DNA from: Nocardia amamiensis
GTDB lineage: Bacteria; Actinomycetota; Actinomycetes; Mycobacteriales; Mycobacteriaceae
NCBI RefSeq assembly: GCF_015477605.1
Contig: NZ_JADLQX010000001.1
Span: 372,001-436,000 of the forward strand
Direction of reading: 5' to 3'
DNA: 64,000 nucleotides
Shown: positions 27,895 to 35,940 of the stretch, in pieces
Numbering within the stretch: the first letter of the stretch is position 1
Layout: each line of letters starts with the position of its first letter
The notes under the pieces: model-generated
The model's input: only the letters and a program-made list of their open reading frames with translations
What the model was told of the DNA's origin: nothing
Database searches by the model: none
Translations under genes and position numbers: made by a program

Positions 27895-29790
27895 GTGACG
27901 AGCCAGCCGAGCACCGGAGACGTCGGCCCTAGAGCGGGTGGCGAAGTCGGATGGCGCCAGCTCCTCGGGGCGGATCGACCCCAGGAATCAGACCAATCGG
28001 TCGGGTGGCGTGGCGATGCAATGCCCACCCAGCCCATGCACACCGGCCCGCGGCGGCCGTCGCCTCCGCCGCCGCGCCGTGCACCAGGGCGCCGTCCGAT
28101 CTCCAGCCAGCCGAAACGCGCAGAGAACACCGTGGTGCGCCGCGTGGGCATCGCGGTCGGCGCGGTGCTCGCCCTCGCCGGCCTCGGATACGTCGTGGAC
28201 TGGGCGTTGTCCTCCGGCGAGGTGCCGCGCGGCATCGTCGTCGAGGGCGTCGACATCGGCGGCATGGACAAGTCCGCCGCCGACGCCCGCCTGCGCGCAG
28301 AGCTCGAGCCGAGAGCGAGCCGGGAACTGACGCTGCGCATCGGCGATGTGCAGACCGGCATCGTGCCGAGTTCCGCCGGACTCGCCGTGAACTGGGACGC
28401 CACTTGGTCGCGCATCGGCTCGCAGCCGCTCAGCCCCTTCACCCGGCTCACGTCCTTCTTCACCACCCGTGACGTCGCGATCGTCAGTGCGGTCGACGAA
28501 CCGGCATTGGACCGCCAATTGTCCGAATTGCGGGTGCACGACCGCCCCACAGTCGAGGGCACCATCAGCTTCGACAACGCCAAACCCGTTGCGGTGCCGC
28601 CGGTCCCGGGTCGGGTGCTCGACGTCGGTCCCGCGCGTGCCGAACTGGTCGACAACTGGATCGGCGGTGGGCCACTGGATCTTCCGGTCGTGCCCGCGCC
28701 GCAGAGCGTACGCCCCGAGGCGGTGGACAAGGCGCTGCGCGAAATCGCGCAGCCCGCGGTGCAGGCGCCGATCACGTTCGCGGGCAAGGGCGCCGCCGCC
28801 AGACTCGAACCGGAACAGATCGCGTCCGTGCTCGCCTTCGCGCCGGATGGGCAGGGCGGTCTGGCCGTGTCGGTGAACCAGGATGCCGCGATCGGGCTGC
28901 TCGTCCCGCAGCTCGCGCCCACGGAAGTCGAGCCGAAGGACGCTACCTTCGCCGTTACCGGCGGTAGACCCGCGGTCGTTCCCGCGGTGGTCGGCGACAA
29001 GATCAACTGGCCGAAGACCTTCGAGCAGTTCAACGCGCTGCTGGTCGCCCAGGGCGAGCGGACCGGCCAGGCGGTCTACGAGCGAATCGAACCGAAAGTG
29101 ACCACCGAGGCGGCGCAAGGGCTCGGCATCGTCGAGACCGTGGGTTCGTTCACCACCAGCGGCTTCAGCGGACCCTCCGGCGTCAATATCCGCACTGTGG
29201 CCAGGAAGGTCAACGGCGCGATCGTGCGGCCGGGAGAAACGTTCTCGCTCAACGAATTCACCGGTCCGCGCGGTACGGCGGAAGGATATGTCGAATCCGG
29301 CATCATCGACCACGGCCGCCCCAGCACCGCTGTCGGCGGCGGCATCAGCCAGTTCGCCACCACGCTCTACAACGCCGCGTACTTCGCCGGTTTGGAAGAC
29401 GCGGGCCATACCGAGCACAGCTACTACATCTCCCGCTACCCGGCCGCCCGCGAGGCCACCGTCTTCGACGGCGCGATCGACCTCAAGTTCCGCAACAACA
29501 GCCAAACCGGCGTTTACATCGAGGCTTTCGTCACCGACTCGGAGGTGACCGTCCGCCTGTGGGGCACCAAGACGGTGGACGTCGAATCCATCACCGGCGA
29601 GAAGACCAAACCGACCGAGCCCAACACCATCACTTTGCCCAAGGGCAAGGACTGCATCGCCTCCGAAGGCGCTGCCGGTTTCACCATCTCCGACACTCGC
29701 GTCATCACCGACCGCAAAACCCGACGTGAAGTCTCCCGCACCACCCGCACGGTGAAATACGACCCGATTCCCATCGTCAAGTGCGAGTGA
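27895..29790 (+). CDS. VanW family membrane-anchored cell-wall protein
   Basis: A 631-residue protein: Pro-rich cytoplasmic N-terminus, one membrane helix (about 82-103, 'VRRVGIAVGAVLALAGLGYV'), two peptidoglycan-binding-4-like segments ('GMDKSAADARLRAELEPRA' starts the first), then a VanW domain with 'RPGETFSLNEFTGPRGTAEG' and 'AVGGGISQFATTLYNAAYFA'. VanW-type proteins bind or modify peptidoglycan outside the membrane, and similar domain strings occur in L,D-transpeptidase-like proteins; no YkuD active site is present here. The GTG at 27895 is preceded by GTGGAGGAC; a longer open frame upstream lacks such a site. Confidence 0.87.
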   Translation: MTSQPSTGDVGPRAGGEVGWRQLLGADRPQESDQSVGWRGDAMPTQPMHTGPRRPSPPPPRRAPGRRPISSQPKRAENTVVRRVGIAVGAVLALAGLGYVVDWALSSGEVPRGIVVEGVDIGGMDKSAADARLRAELEPRASRELTLRIGDVQTGIVPSSAGLAVNWDATWSRIGSQPLSPFTRLTSFFTTRDVAIVSAVDEPALDRQLSELRVHDRPTVEGTISFDNAKPVAVPPVPGRVLDVGPARAELVDNWIGGGPLDLPVVPAPQSVRPEAVDKALREIAQPAVQAPITFAGKGAAARLEPEQIASVLAFAPDGQGGLAVSVNQDAAIGLLVPQLAPTEVEPKDATFAVTGGRPAVVPAVVGDKINWPKTFEQFNALLVAQGERTGQAVYERIEPKVTTEAAQGLGIVETVGSFTTSGFSGPSGVNIRTVARKVNGAIVRPGETFSLNEFTGPRGTAEGYVESGIIDHGRPSTAVGGGISQFATTLYNAAYFAGLEDAGHTEHSYYISRYPAAREATVFDGAIDLKFRNNSQTGVYIEAFVTDSEVTVRLWGTKTVDVESITGEKTKPTEPNTITLPKGKDCIASEGAAGFTISDTRVITDRKTRREVSRTTRTVKYDPIPIVKCE

Positions 29791-30068
29791 GGGGGTTTCA
29801 CGGCTCCGGCGCATTCCTCGCAGTGCCACACCGCAGTGCGGAAGTCGCCGTCCTGAAACAGTGCGAATCGGACAGTTGCAGCGAACTTTCAGCTAGCGGA
29901 TAGCGGGGGCGCCGTGGAGCGTCTCACCTGCGAAAGATCGTGTAGCAGGCGCACTTTGGCGCGCTTCATGGGCGTTGATGGGATATAACTACCGTGATTC
30001 TGGGACGCGAGTTCGACCTTCGTTTCAGAGTCACGCTCGAGGTCAGAGCACTGATATGAAGGGGAACT

Positions 30069-30317
30069 GTGGTCGTGGACCGAATCGGCTCGGTAACGGA
30101 GTTAGTAGCGGTGCGGAGTATGGGAGCCGCGGCAGCGCTGGGGGTGGCAATCGGTGACGAGGCGGCACACCGAATCCTGCATGGCACCGCGACATTGTGC
30201 GATGTAGTCCTGACTTCCTGGGCCATGGGGGTGGACACTGTGCAGGCAGTCGTCGAATACGCCGAAGTGGCGATCGAATCCGCGGTCAAGGGTTCGGCCG
30301 GTTCGCGCTGCGCGTGA
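30069..30317 (+). CDS. Small hypothetical protein (82 aa)
   Basis: A GTG at 30069 follows GAAGGGGAAC. The 82-residue product looks helical with an amphipathic middle ('TLCDVVLTSWAMGVDTVQAV') and no clear membrane segment. I do not recognise it. It lies in the 640-base transition between the VanW gene and the tail island. The 278 bases before it include a TATAACT sequence near 29984 that could be a -10 element. Confidence 0.5.
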   Translation: MVVDRIGSVTELVAVRSMGAAAALGVAIGDEAAHRILHGTATLCDVVLTSWAMGVDTVQAVVEYAEVAIESAVKGSAGSRCA

Positions 30318-30430
30318 GTCACCGTTCGCGGGTCCGCTGGACCCAGGGGAAACCGTTCGTGTAGAGCAGCTGTCCGGGACGTCGGGCTCGGCTGCGGATG
30401 CAGTCGATCGCATCGACCGTGCCGGGCTGC

Positions 30431-30697
30431 TCAGCCCTCCGGCCGCTCGATACCTTTCAAGGCTAGGGTGACGAACTCCCGCATGGGAATCTCCAGCGCC
30501 TGGCACAGCGCATGCAGCTGCTGCATATCCGGTGACCGTTCACCGTTCTCGAAGCGCTGGATCGTGCTGACGGCCAGGCCGGTCAGCCCCGCCAGCTGCT
30601 GACGGGTCAGATCCCGTCGCGCTCGAGCGGCCCGCAGCTCGTTGCCGACCGCACGGTTGATGCCCGAAGCCGTCTCTTTCGCACCCATATGGACCAT
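30431..30697 (-). CDS. XRE family HTH repressor, candidate island regulator
   Basis: A small Cro/C1-type DNA-binding protein: 'RAARARRDLTRQQLAGLTGL' and 'STIQRFENGERSPDMQQL' form the five-helix HTH domain. With the ATG at 30697 it is 88 residues; an ATG at 30688 and a TTG at 30724 are alternatives. It is divergent from the small HTH gene at 30831 across repeats of a TCCATACGGA-like element, one of which lies at its own start codon (CCATATGGACC, 30685-30695). This layout matches a phage-like genetic switch. Confidence 0.78.
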   Translation of the reverse strand: MVHMGAKETASGINRAVGNELRAARARRDLTRQQLAGLTGLAVSTIQRFENGERSPDMQQLHALCQALEIPMREFVTLALKGIERPEG

Positions 30698-30794
30698 TCT
30701 GAGGTCCGAACGGCTACCTGGCAAACGACATGCCGAGTGTCGGTTTCGGCGACGCGCGGGGCGACACCCGGCGCGGGCAGCAATCCATTCGGGG

Positions 30795-30835
30795 TTGGCA
30801 AAGGTCCATACGGACCTTAGAGTGCTCCGTATGGA
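30795..30835 (+). promoter_or_regulatory. Promoter with embedded operators; probable leaderless start
   Basis: TTGGCA (30795-30800), 17 bases, then TAGAGT (30818-30823) is a good sigma-A-type promoter. The expected transcription start, about seven bases on, falls at the ATG at 30831, which has no ribosome-binding site, so the mRNA is probably leaderless. TCCATACGGA (30805-30814) lies between the -35 and -10 boxes, and its exact inverse TCCGTATGGA (30826-30835) covers the start site. Binding there would block the promoter. Confidence 0.65.
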
Positions 30836-31049
30836 TCATTTGGACTTAATGGTTGCGGAGCGTGTGCGATGCGCTCTCGCACGAGGGGGTATCGGCCTAG
30901 ATGACCTGGTCAAACACACTGGAATACCGGCAGCAACCCTGCGACGCCGGTTAGCTGCGCGAAGTTCGTTCACTCTCTACGAACTGGCTCGCATCGCGAC
31001 GCTGGTCGGCTGCCGCACCGTGGACCTGCTCCCGCGGACGGGGGAGTGA
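30831..31049 (+). CDS. Small HTH DNA-binding protein (72 aa)
   Basis: A 72-residue protein: 'MDHLDLMVAERVRCALARGG', then 'IGLDDLVKHTGIPAATLRRR' as a helix-turn-helix and 'LYELARIATLVGCRTVDLLP' as the closing helices, a minimal XRE fold. The ATG at 30831 coincides with the predicted transcription start; an internal ATG at 30849 is possible. Its stop overlaps the LysB start. It may be the Cro-like partner of the divergent repressor. Confidence 0.7.
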   Translation: MDHLDLMVAERVRCALARGGIGLDDLVKHTGIPAATLRRRLAARSSFTLYELARIATLVGCRTVDLLPRTGE

Positions 31050-31963
31050 TGACGACATCATGGGGATGGTCGCCGCGGGCGGCCGCCAAGGGGTTCGCGG
31101 ACAGTCCTTCTCAAACTTTATGTGACAGAAATCATATCGATTCCGCGATCGGGACCGCGCACTCGGGCGATCGATCAGCTACCGCGGCGTCGGTATCGAA
31201 GTCGGCGCGCAGCCCGGAGCGCATCGACGTCCTGATCGTCGGCGGTACCTGGAATCCCCACGGCGACAACGTCACCGCCGCCTTCGCCGCGGAACTGGAC
31301 CGAGACCGATTCACCCCGCGTCTGGTTCCGTATCCGGCGGACTACGGCAGGAGTGTTCCGTACGCCGAGAGCCTCGCCGCGGGTGGACGGGCACTGATCG
31401 CCGCCGTCGAAGCGACGCCGAACCGTGTGGTGCTTGCGGGGTATTCCCAAGGCGCGGCCATCGCGGGTGACGTCGCCGCCGCGATCGGGCGCGGCGAACT
31501 ACCGCACCTCGAGGTGATCGCGTGCGCGCTCATCGCCGATCCCCTGCGTCCGGCCGGACAATGCCTCGGGCCGGATCCGGGCGGGTACGGCATCGCAGGC
31601 GAGCGGAATGTCGAGGGTGTTCCGACGTATTGGGTCGCGGCGCCGGGCGATCCGATCACCGCGCTGCCTGCTGGAAACCCGCTCCGCTCGATCGCCGACG
31701 TGAGTGCCTACTTCTGCGTCGCCTCCCCGCAGGCCATGCTGCGCTGGGGAGAGAGCCTGGTCGAGGTGGCGGTGCACCGTCGGTTGCAACGATGGTGGTC
31801 GCCGCAGCACTGGCGAAGCTGGGGTTCGGCCGCGGCCTTCGCTCGGGGCTACCTCGTGGACGGGCGGCATACCGACGACTACATACGGCACGGACATGCC
31901 CGCCGCCTCGCCGAGGCGATCAACCGCGACTGCTCTCCTGCCACCAGGGCGGCCATCCGGTGA
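31046..31963 (+). CDS. LysB-like mycolyl esterase (phage lysin B / PE-PPE hydrolase fold)
   Basis: A serine alpha/beta hydrolase of about 304 residues. 'IVGGTWNPHGDN' starts the core, nucleophile Ser134 lies in 'AGYSQGAA', 'DPLRPAGQ' and 'APGDPITALP' supply the acid region, and a late His lies in 'IRHGHARR'. In phages of mycolata, LysB cuts the ester between mycolic acids and arabinogalactan to open the outer membrane at lysis. Secreted cutinase-like PE-PPE enzymes share the fold, but no signal peptide is evident, which fits a phage-type role. It is coupled to the HTH gene upstream and overlaps the next gene. Confidence 0.75.
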   Translation: MMTTSWGWSPRAAAKGFADSPSQTLCDRNHIDSAIGTAHSGDRSATAASVSKSARSPERIDVLIVGGTWNPHGDNVTAAFAAELDRDRFTPRLVPYPADYGRSVPYAESLAAGGRALIAAVEATPNRVVLAGYSQGAAIAGDVAAAIGRGELPHLEVIACALIADPLRPAGQCLGPDPGGYGIAGERNVEGVPTYWVAAPGDPITALPAGNPLRSIADVSAYFCVASPQAMLRWGESLVEVAVHRRLQRWWSPQHWRSWGSAAAFARGYLVDGRHTDDYIRHGHARRLAEAINRDCSPATRAAIR

Positions 31964-32655
31964 CCGAGCACCTCGACCACCTCTTCCTGGATCGCTCTCA
32001 ACTCCGCGCCCTCGCCGAACTTCTCCGCGAGATACCCGGCATCGCTGACGATCTCGAGCTGACACGCACCCGTCAATCACGGCTGAGCACTCGCGGCGGC
32101 TACCGGATGGATCGCAGGGCGAGCGAACAGCCGTTGCCCTTCAACCCCGCCGCGGCCGCCGCGGCCGACGAACTCCACGCGGTACTGGTCTCCTGGGCCC
32201 GTCTGGTCTGCGAAGAGCGGGGACTCGCCTACGACGGTTCGCCCTCCACCGCCGGCCTGGCCCGATGGCTCGATCGGAATCTCGTCGCACTCGCTATGAC
32301 CGCAGGCGCCGAGACGGCGCTCGACGAGATCCGGTCAGTTGTTCAGGCCGCACTGCGGGTCATCTGCCCGCCGGCAGCGCCGATCGTGTGGGACGAAACG
32401 AAGGTAAAGCAGGCCCGCGAGCATCGACTCAACGCGTCCGGGATAGCCACATTGGCAAAGGAACTGGGCGAGGAGTACCGAAATCTCACCGTCCGGCGGA
32501 TCCGGACGCTCAGGGATGCCGGAAAGATCGCGCCGATACCGGGGCCGTGGGCGCCAGAGTGGCCGGAAATGTTCGTGGTCGGCGAGGTAGTGGACGCACA
32601 CCTGGCATATCCGACGCGAGGGCGGCTGCCTGCTGACAACAGGAAGCGAAGGTAA
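31960..32655 (+). CDS. Phage-type protein with C-terminal helix-turn-helix
   Basis: A 231-residue soluble protein. The first part is helical ('SQLRALAELLREIPGIADDL'), the middle has 'SWARLVCEERGLAYDG' and 'STAGLARWLDRNLVAL', and the C-terminal region 'SGIATLAKELGEEYRNLTVR' followed by 'RIRTLRDAGKI' looks like a helix-turn-helix. Its GTG overlaps the LysB stop (GTGA). Similar proteins occur, from memory, in actinophage regulatory regions. It may be a transcriptional activator of the tail genes; no direct evidence. Confidence 0.65.
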   Translation: MTEHLDHLFLDRSQLRALAELLREIPGIADDLELTRTRQSRLSTRGGYRMDRRASEQPLPFNPAAAAAADELHAVLVSWARLVCEERGLAYDGSPSTAGLARWLDRNLVALAMTAGAETALDEIRSVVQAALRVICPPAAPIVWDETKVKQAREHRLNASGIATLAKELGEEYRNLTVRRIRTLRDAGKIAPIPGPWAPEWPEMFVVGEVVDAHLAYPTRGRLPADNRKRR

Positions 32656-32699
32656 AGGCTGCAACGCAGTGTGTCACTACATATTTGACTCGGAGGCTT

Positions 32700-32729
32700 A
32701 TCGCCCCATCTCTGTCGAGATGGGGCGAT
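32700..32729 (+). terminator. Intrinsic terminator ending the early operon
   Basis: A perfect 13-bp stem (32700-32712 with 32717-32729) with loop TGTC, followed by CTTCGTTTG, lies 45 bases after the gene ending at 32655. Confidence 0.88.
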
Positions 32730-33199
32730 CTTCGTTTGCAGGGTCGAATAGCCGCTCTGCCTGGCATTTCTATGCATTTCGGTATTCGGGGGTTGACATC
32801 GTGCGCGCTATAGGCCAAGCTTTGTGCAGCGCCAGAGCTGCGCCCTCATCCCGGAACCCTCCCGGAATCCCACTCTCCCAAATCTTCTCGATATCACTCG
32901 TCGTGGCCCTGTGCGTCCGAACCCGGACGCCCGGGGCCACAGTCGTTCCAACCGGAGTTCCCCAGCTCCCGCGAACATGCGGCACGCCCCCGAAACCCTT
33001 CCGATGTCGATTGACAAGCGGGGCAGAGCTTGCCGCATCAGCCCGGACCCGCCGCCGTCTCCCGCCACCTCGGTGCGCTGTCGCAGACGCCGGGCCGATG
33101 GCCGGGCTGCCGCTCCACCCCCGGCCTGCCCCTCCAGGCCGAGGGTGGGGCCTCCATCCCCCGGCCGTGCTCCGGTCGGCCATCCGCGAGGAGGCAGCG
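32730..33199. other. Gene-free stretch with a hairpin
   Basis: About 470 bases with no credible coding frame; the open frame that runs through it on the plus strand is low-complexity until the small gene at 33200. A TTGACA at 32793-32798 has no good -10 at normal spacing. A hairpin at 33115-33128 with 33135-33148 (13 of 14 pairs) precedes the small gene, like the hairpin at 33478-33515 before the next small frame. Confidence 0.5.
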
Positions 33200-33397
33200 A
33201 TGGACGACGCCGTGCGTGAACTGCTGGAGTTGAACGCTCACGGCGCATTACCGACGACGCCCACCATCGACCTGGCCCACCAAATCATGCGCGTACACCG
33301 CGAATGCGCCACCGACTACTGCCGCCGCAAGGACCAAGCGCTGCGAGCCCTGATCACCCTAGGCCGCATCGTCCCCGACTCCTCACGCAGCCGCTGA
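33200..33397 (+). CDS. Small hypothetical protein (65 aa)
   Basis: The ATG at 33200 follows a GAGGAGG ribosome-binding site. The 65-residue product has 'MDDAVRELLELNAHGALPTT' and 'DYCRRKDQALRALITLGRIV', suggesting two or three helices with a basic end. No family recognised. Its strong start site and position between two hairpins favour a real gene of the island. Confidence 0.6.
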   Translation: MDDAVRELLELNAHGALPTTPTIDLAHQIMRVHRECATDYCRRKDQALRALITLGRIVPDSSRSR

Positions 33398-33477
33398 CCC
33401 CACCAGACCCGCCCCGCCCGGCTCCCCTCTCCCGCAACGCAACCGCGGTCGCAGGCGGTCCGAGCCGCGGGGCGCCC

Positions 33478-33515
33478 GCCCCACCCCCGGTTTTGCTACG
33501 AGCCGGGGGTGGGGC
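33478..33515 (+). terminator. Stem-loop after the 65-aa gene
   Basis: A perfect 13-bp stem (33478-33490 with 33503-33515) with a 12-base loop starting TTTT. It may end transcription after 33397 or shape the leader of the next frame at 33546. Confidence 0.65.
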
Positions 33516-33545
33516 ATCCCATCCACGGAGAGGAGGTGAACCCCG

Positions 33546-33623
33546 ATGCTCGCTCTCGCCTTCGACCTACTCGAACTGGTCTGCCACCTCGTGCCACTGA
33601 TCCGGCCTTTCGTCGGCATCTGA
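33546..33623 (+). CDS. Hydrophobic 25-aa peptide with a strong ribosome-binding site
   Basis: GGAGAGGAGGTGA stands just before an ATG opening a 25-codon frame that begins 'MLALAFDLLELVCHLVPLI' and ends in TGA at 33623. Such an extended Shine-Dalgarno sequence is unlikely by chance. The peptide is hydrophobic and could insert in the membrane. It could be a leader peptide or a small membrane-active protein; nothing in the sequence decides. Confidence 0.45.
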   Translation: MLALAFDLLELVCHLVPLIRPFVGI

Positions 33624-33857
33624 TCCAGCCGGTGGCGCCACGCCGGAAACCTTTCCGCCAGCCTCTCGGTACCCCGCCAGAACGCTCTCGGCATGGCCGC
33701 ACTCTACGCCGCGTCCTGCACGGTCCAACGCTCGGAATGCCGACGTTCCATCCAACGGCATCACGGGATCTGAACGGGTTCTCGTTTCACCGGCTTCGGT
33801 CCGGGCGGCATTGCCGCCTCCGGACTCCAATTCAACTGATAGATGAGGTGATTTCGC

Positions 33858-33929
33858 ATGGCGAGATTCGCATCCAGCTCGGAACGGTCTGTCTCCGGAC
33901 CGCGCTGCGCGACAGGGCCGGCGGTGTGA
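33858..33929 (+). CDS. Possible 23-aa leader peptide before the EndoU toxin
   Basis: GAGGTGA, five bases, then ATG opens 23 codons ('MARFASSSERSVSGPRCATG') that stop at 33927-33929, one base before the toxin's GTG at 33931. The same GAGGTG arrangement occurs before the second toxin's remnant start at 53201. It may couple translation into the toxin, or it may be the toxin's true start with a frameshift. Low certainty. Confidence 0.3.
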   Translation: MARFASSSERSVSGPRCATGPAV

Positions 33930-33930
33930 G

Positions 33931-35880
33931 GTGGATCTGTCTTGGGTTCGCGACAACGCGGGCTGGTTCGCGAGGCTGATTCCGAAAGTGAATACCGGTT
34001 CGGGTTCTTCGAGTCAGGCTTCGGCCTCACCGGGCCGGGTCGAGAACTTTCACGGAATGACGCCGGAGAGTGCGGCTCGGATGGTCGGGCGGATTTTCAA
34101 TGTGCAGGACATGGTGCGGGCCATCGAGCGACAGATCGATCCCAAGTCCGATGTGCCGCAGGTGAAGCCGATTGTAGACCCGCAGGCGTTCACGGACTTG
34201 GACGAGAACGGCAAACGGATTCCGAAGCCCGATACGGTGCCGAATCCGCAGGGTCCGCGGTGGGCGCCGACCGATCCGGTGTTGACGGATCTGCCTCCGG
34301 CGATCACGACGGTGGATCCGAAGGTGACGCCGACGGATCCACCGTACTACTCCGATAGCCCTGGTCTTGCGCCTGCGAAGCCGGAGCCGCCGCGGTTCAG
34401 TTATGTGGATCCGGATACCGGCGAAGTCAAGCCGATGAAGCTGCCTTCCACCGAGCCGGAGCCCGGTGTGCTGCGGTCACCGGGTGGCACGGTGGGTGTG
34501 GACAACTTCGACGGCAGCACGTGGGAGCTCCAGCCGGTCAATCCTGATTCCGCGAGCGCCAATACTACTCGGCATCTGATCTATAACGGAGCCGATGGTG
34601 AGCAGAAGACGTTCACGGCGTCCTATGACGAGAACGGCAAGCTCATCGGCATTTTCGATCCGCAGACGAGTGCCTACGTCAGTTTCGGTTACCAAGATGA
34701 CGAGCTCATCGTCACCGGAACCGGGCGGCTCGATCCGGGCAGCGTCGTGGCGACCACCGATGAGGTGGAGTCCTTCTTTCAGCTGGTCGTGCCGCCGCTC
34801 AGGGGCGCCCGGCCCGCGATCCAGGGTGGAAAGGGGCTGTACAACCTCCTCAAAGACGAACCGCCCCCCGCAGCACCGGCGGCACCTGCCAAACCCGATA
34901 TCAATCGGCCGCCCGTCGTCAGGCCGCCGTATCCGGACGGTCCGGAGATCCCCGACGTCCCGGACCTCCCCGAGATCCCCGGATTACCGAGCGGGCCCGA
35001 GCTTCCCTTTGTCCCGGACAAACCCGAGATCCCCACCGCCCCGAAGAAACCCGAGATCCCCAATCCCTCTGGCACGGGGGGAGATACGAGTCCGGGTGCA
35101 CCCACTGTCGAGTCTGTGCCGAACCCTCCGCCGGCCACCACACCGCCGAAAGAGTTGCCCACGCCGCCCGAGTTCGGCCCGGTCGATCCGGGGGATCCCG
35201 GTGGGCACGATCCGACGACGCCGCCGGAGATAGAGGGTGACGAGGAGGCGGGGCCGAGTCTTCCGTCGGACTCAGGACCTGTCGATGAATCCGGTGATGA
35301 TGGACCGCCAGAGGACGAGTGGGCGAGGTACGAACGGCAGGAGGCAGAGCGACGGCACCGCGAACAAGAGGAGGCGTGGGGTGATCAGCAGGAGGAGGAG
35401 CGCGAGCCGGAAAGGCAGCCGCCCCCTGTCCATAGACCGAATCAATGGGATCGGACCAAAGGTGGAAGGAAGAATTTCGGCCCGGATGACATCGACGCCC
35501 TCACCCAGGCCAATTTGGTACACATCCTCCGCGGTGACTCCAATGCTGAAAAGGATGACGAGAATGGGATCGGAGGCGGGCACGGCTTCGGCAGCGGTGT
35601 CCCGGGCAAGACCGTGTTTCCCGAGCGCTGGGGCGACCCCGAGGATGTGGATAATCCCAGTACGCAGATCCTCGATGTCATCGAAGATATTGCCAGAAAC
35701 CCGGACAGCCCGCCGACGTGGCAGCCTCAGAATAAGACGTGGTTGGCCGAAGGAGTGCGTGAGGGCGTCCGTATCCACGTCGTCGTCGATCCGAGCGGTC
35801 ATATTGTTACGGCTATCCCCAAGGATGGTCCCGGGGTCATGCGCAACGATGAGAACGGGGTACCGCGACCGCTCCGATAG
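33931..35880 (+). CDS. Polymorphic-toxin-like protein with C-terminal EndoU nuclease domain
   Basis: A 649-residue modular protein. Residues 1-60 hold 'NFHGMTPESAARMVGRI' (39-55), a motif shared with the tape-measure C-terminus. A beta-rich region (about 170-310) has 'LIYNGADGEQKTFTASYDEN'. A Pro-rich linker (about 311-440) repeats 'EIPDVPDLPEIPG'-type units, and a charged helix (about 445-500) follows. The last 120 residues match bacterial EndoU RNases: His531 in 'VHILRGD', His551 in 'GGGHGFG', 'GKTVFPERW' and Thr627 in 'HIVTAIP'. EndoU toxins cut RNA in competitors. No signal peptide is present, so export by the tail particle is inferred. The gene is followed by a candidate immunity gene. 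Confidence 0.85.
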   Translation: MDLSWVRDNAGWFARLIPKVNTGSGSSSQASASPGRVENFHGMTPESAARMVGRIFNVQDMVRAIERQIDPKSDVPQVKPIVDPQAFTDLDENGKRIPKPDTVPNPQGPRWAPTDPVLTDLPPAITTVDPKVTPTDPPYYSDSPGLAPAKPEPPRFSYVDPDTGEVKPMKLPSTEPEPGVLRSPGGTVGVDNFDGSTWELQPVNPDSASANTTRHLIYNGADGEQKTFTASYDENGKLIGIFDPQTSAYVSFGYQDDELIVTGTGRLDPGSVVATTDEVESFFQLVVPPLRGARPAIQGGKGLYNLLKDEPPPAAPAAPAKPDINRPPVVRPPYPDGPEIPDVPDLPEIPGLPSGPELPFVPDKPEIPTAPKKPEIPNPSGTGGDTSPGAPTVESVPNPPPATTPPKELPTPPEFGPVDPGDPGGHDPTTPPEIEGDEEAGPSLPSDSGPVDESGDDGPPEDEWARYERQEAERRHREQEEAWGDQQEEEREPERQPPPVHRPNQWDRTKGGRKNFGPDDIDALTQANLVHILRGDSNAEKDDENGIGGGHGFGSGVPGKTVFPERWGDPEDVDNPSTQILDVIEDIARNPDSPPTWQPQNKTWLAEGVREGVRIHVVVDPSGHIVTAIPKDGPGVMRNDENGVPRPLR

Positions 35881-35940
35881 TATGGTCGAATGCCGTCGGC
35901 GATTACTCGTCACGTGGCAGTGAAAGAGGAGGGGCCTGCT

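Noticed and set aside
32770..33183. 137-codon minus-strand frame
   Set aside because: Arg/Gly/Pro-rich without ribosome-binding site or recognisable domain; crosses the hairpin at 33115.
32669..33199. Extension of the 65-aa gene to a 242-aa product
   Set aside because: It would begin inside a transcription terminator (32700-32729). Composition is low-complexity, and GAGGAGG precedes the ATG at 33200.
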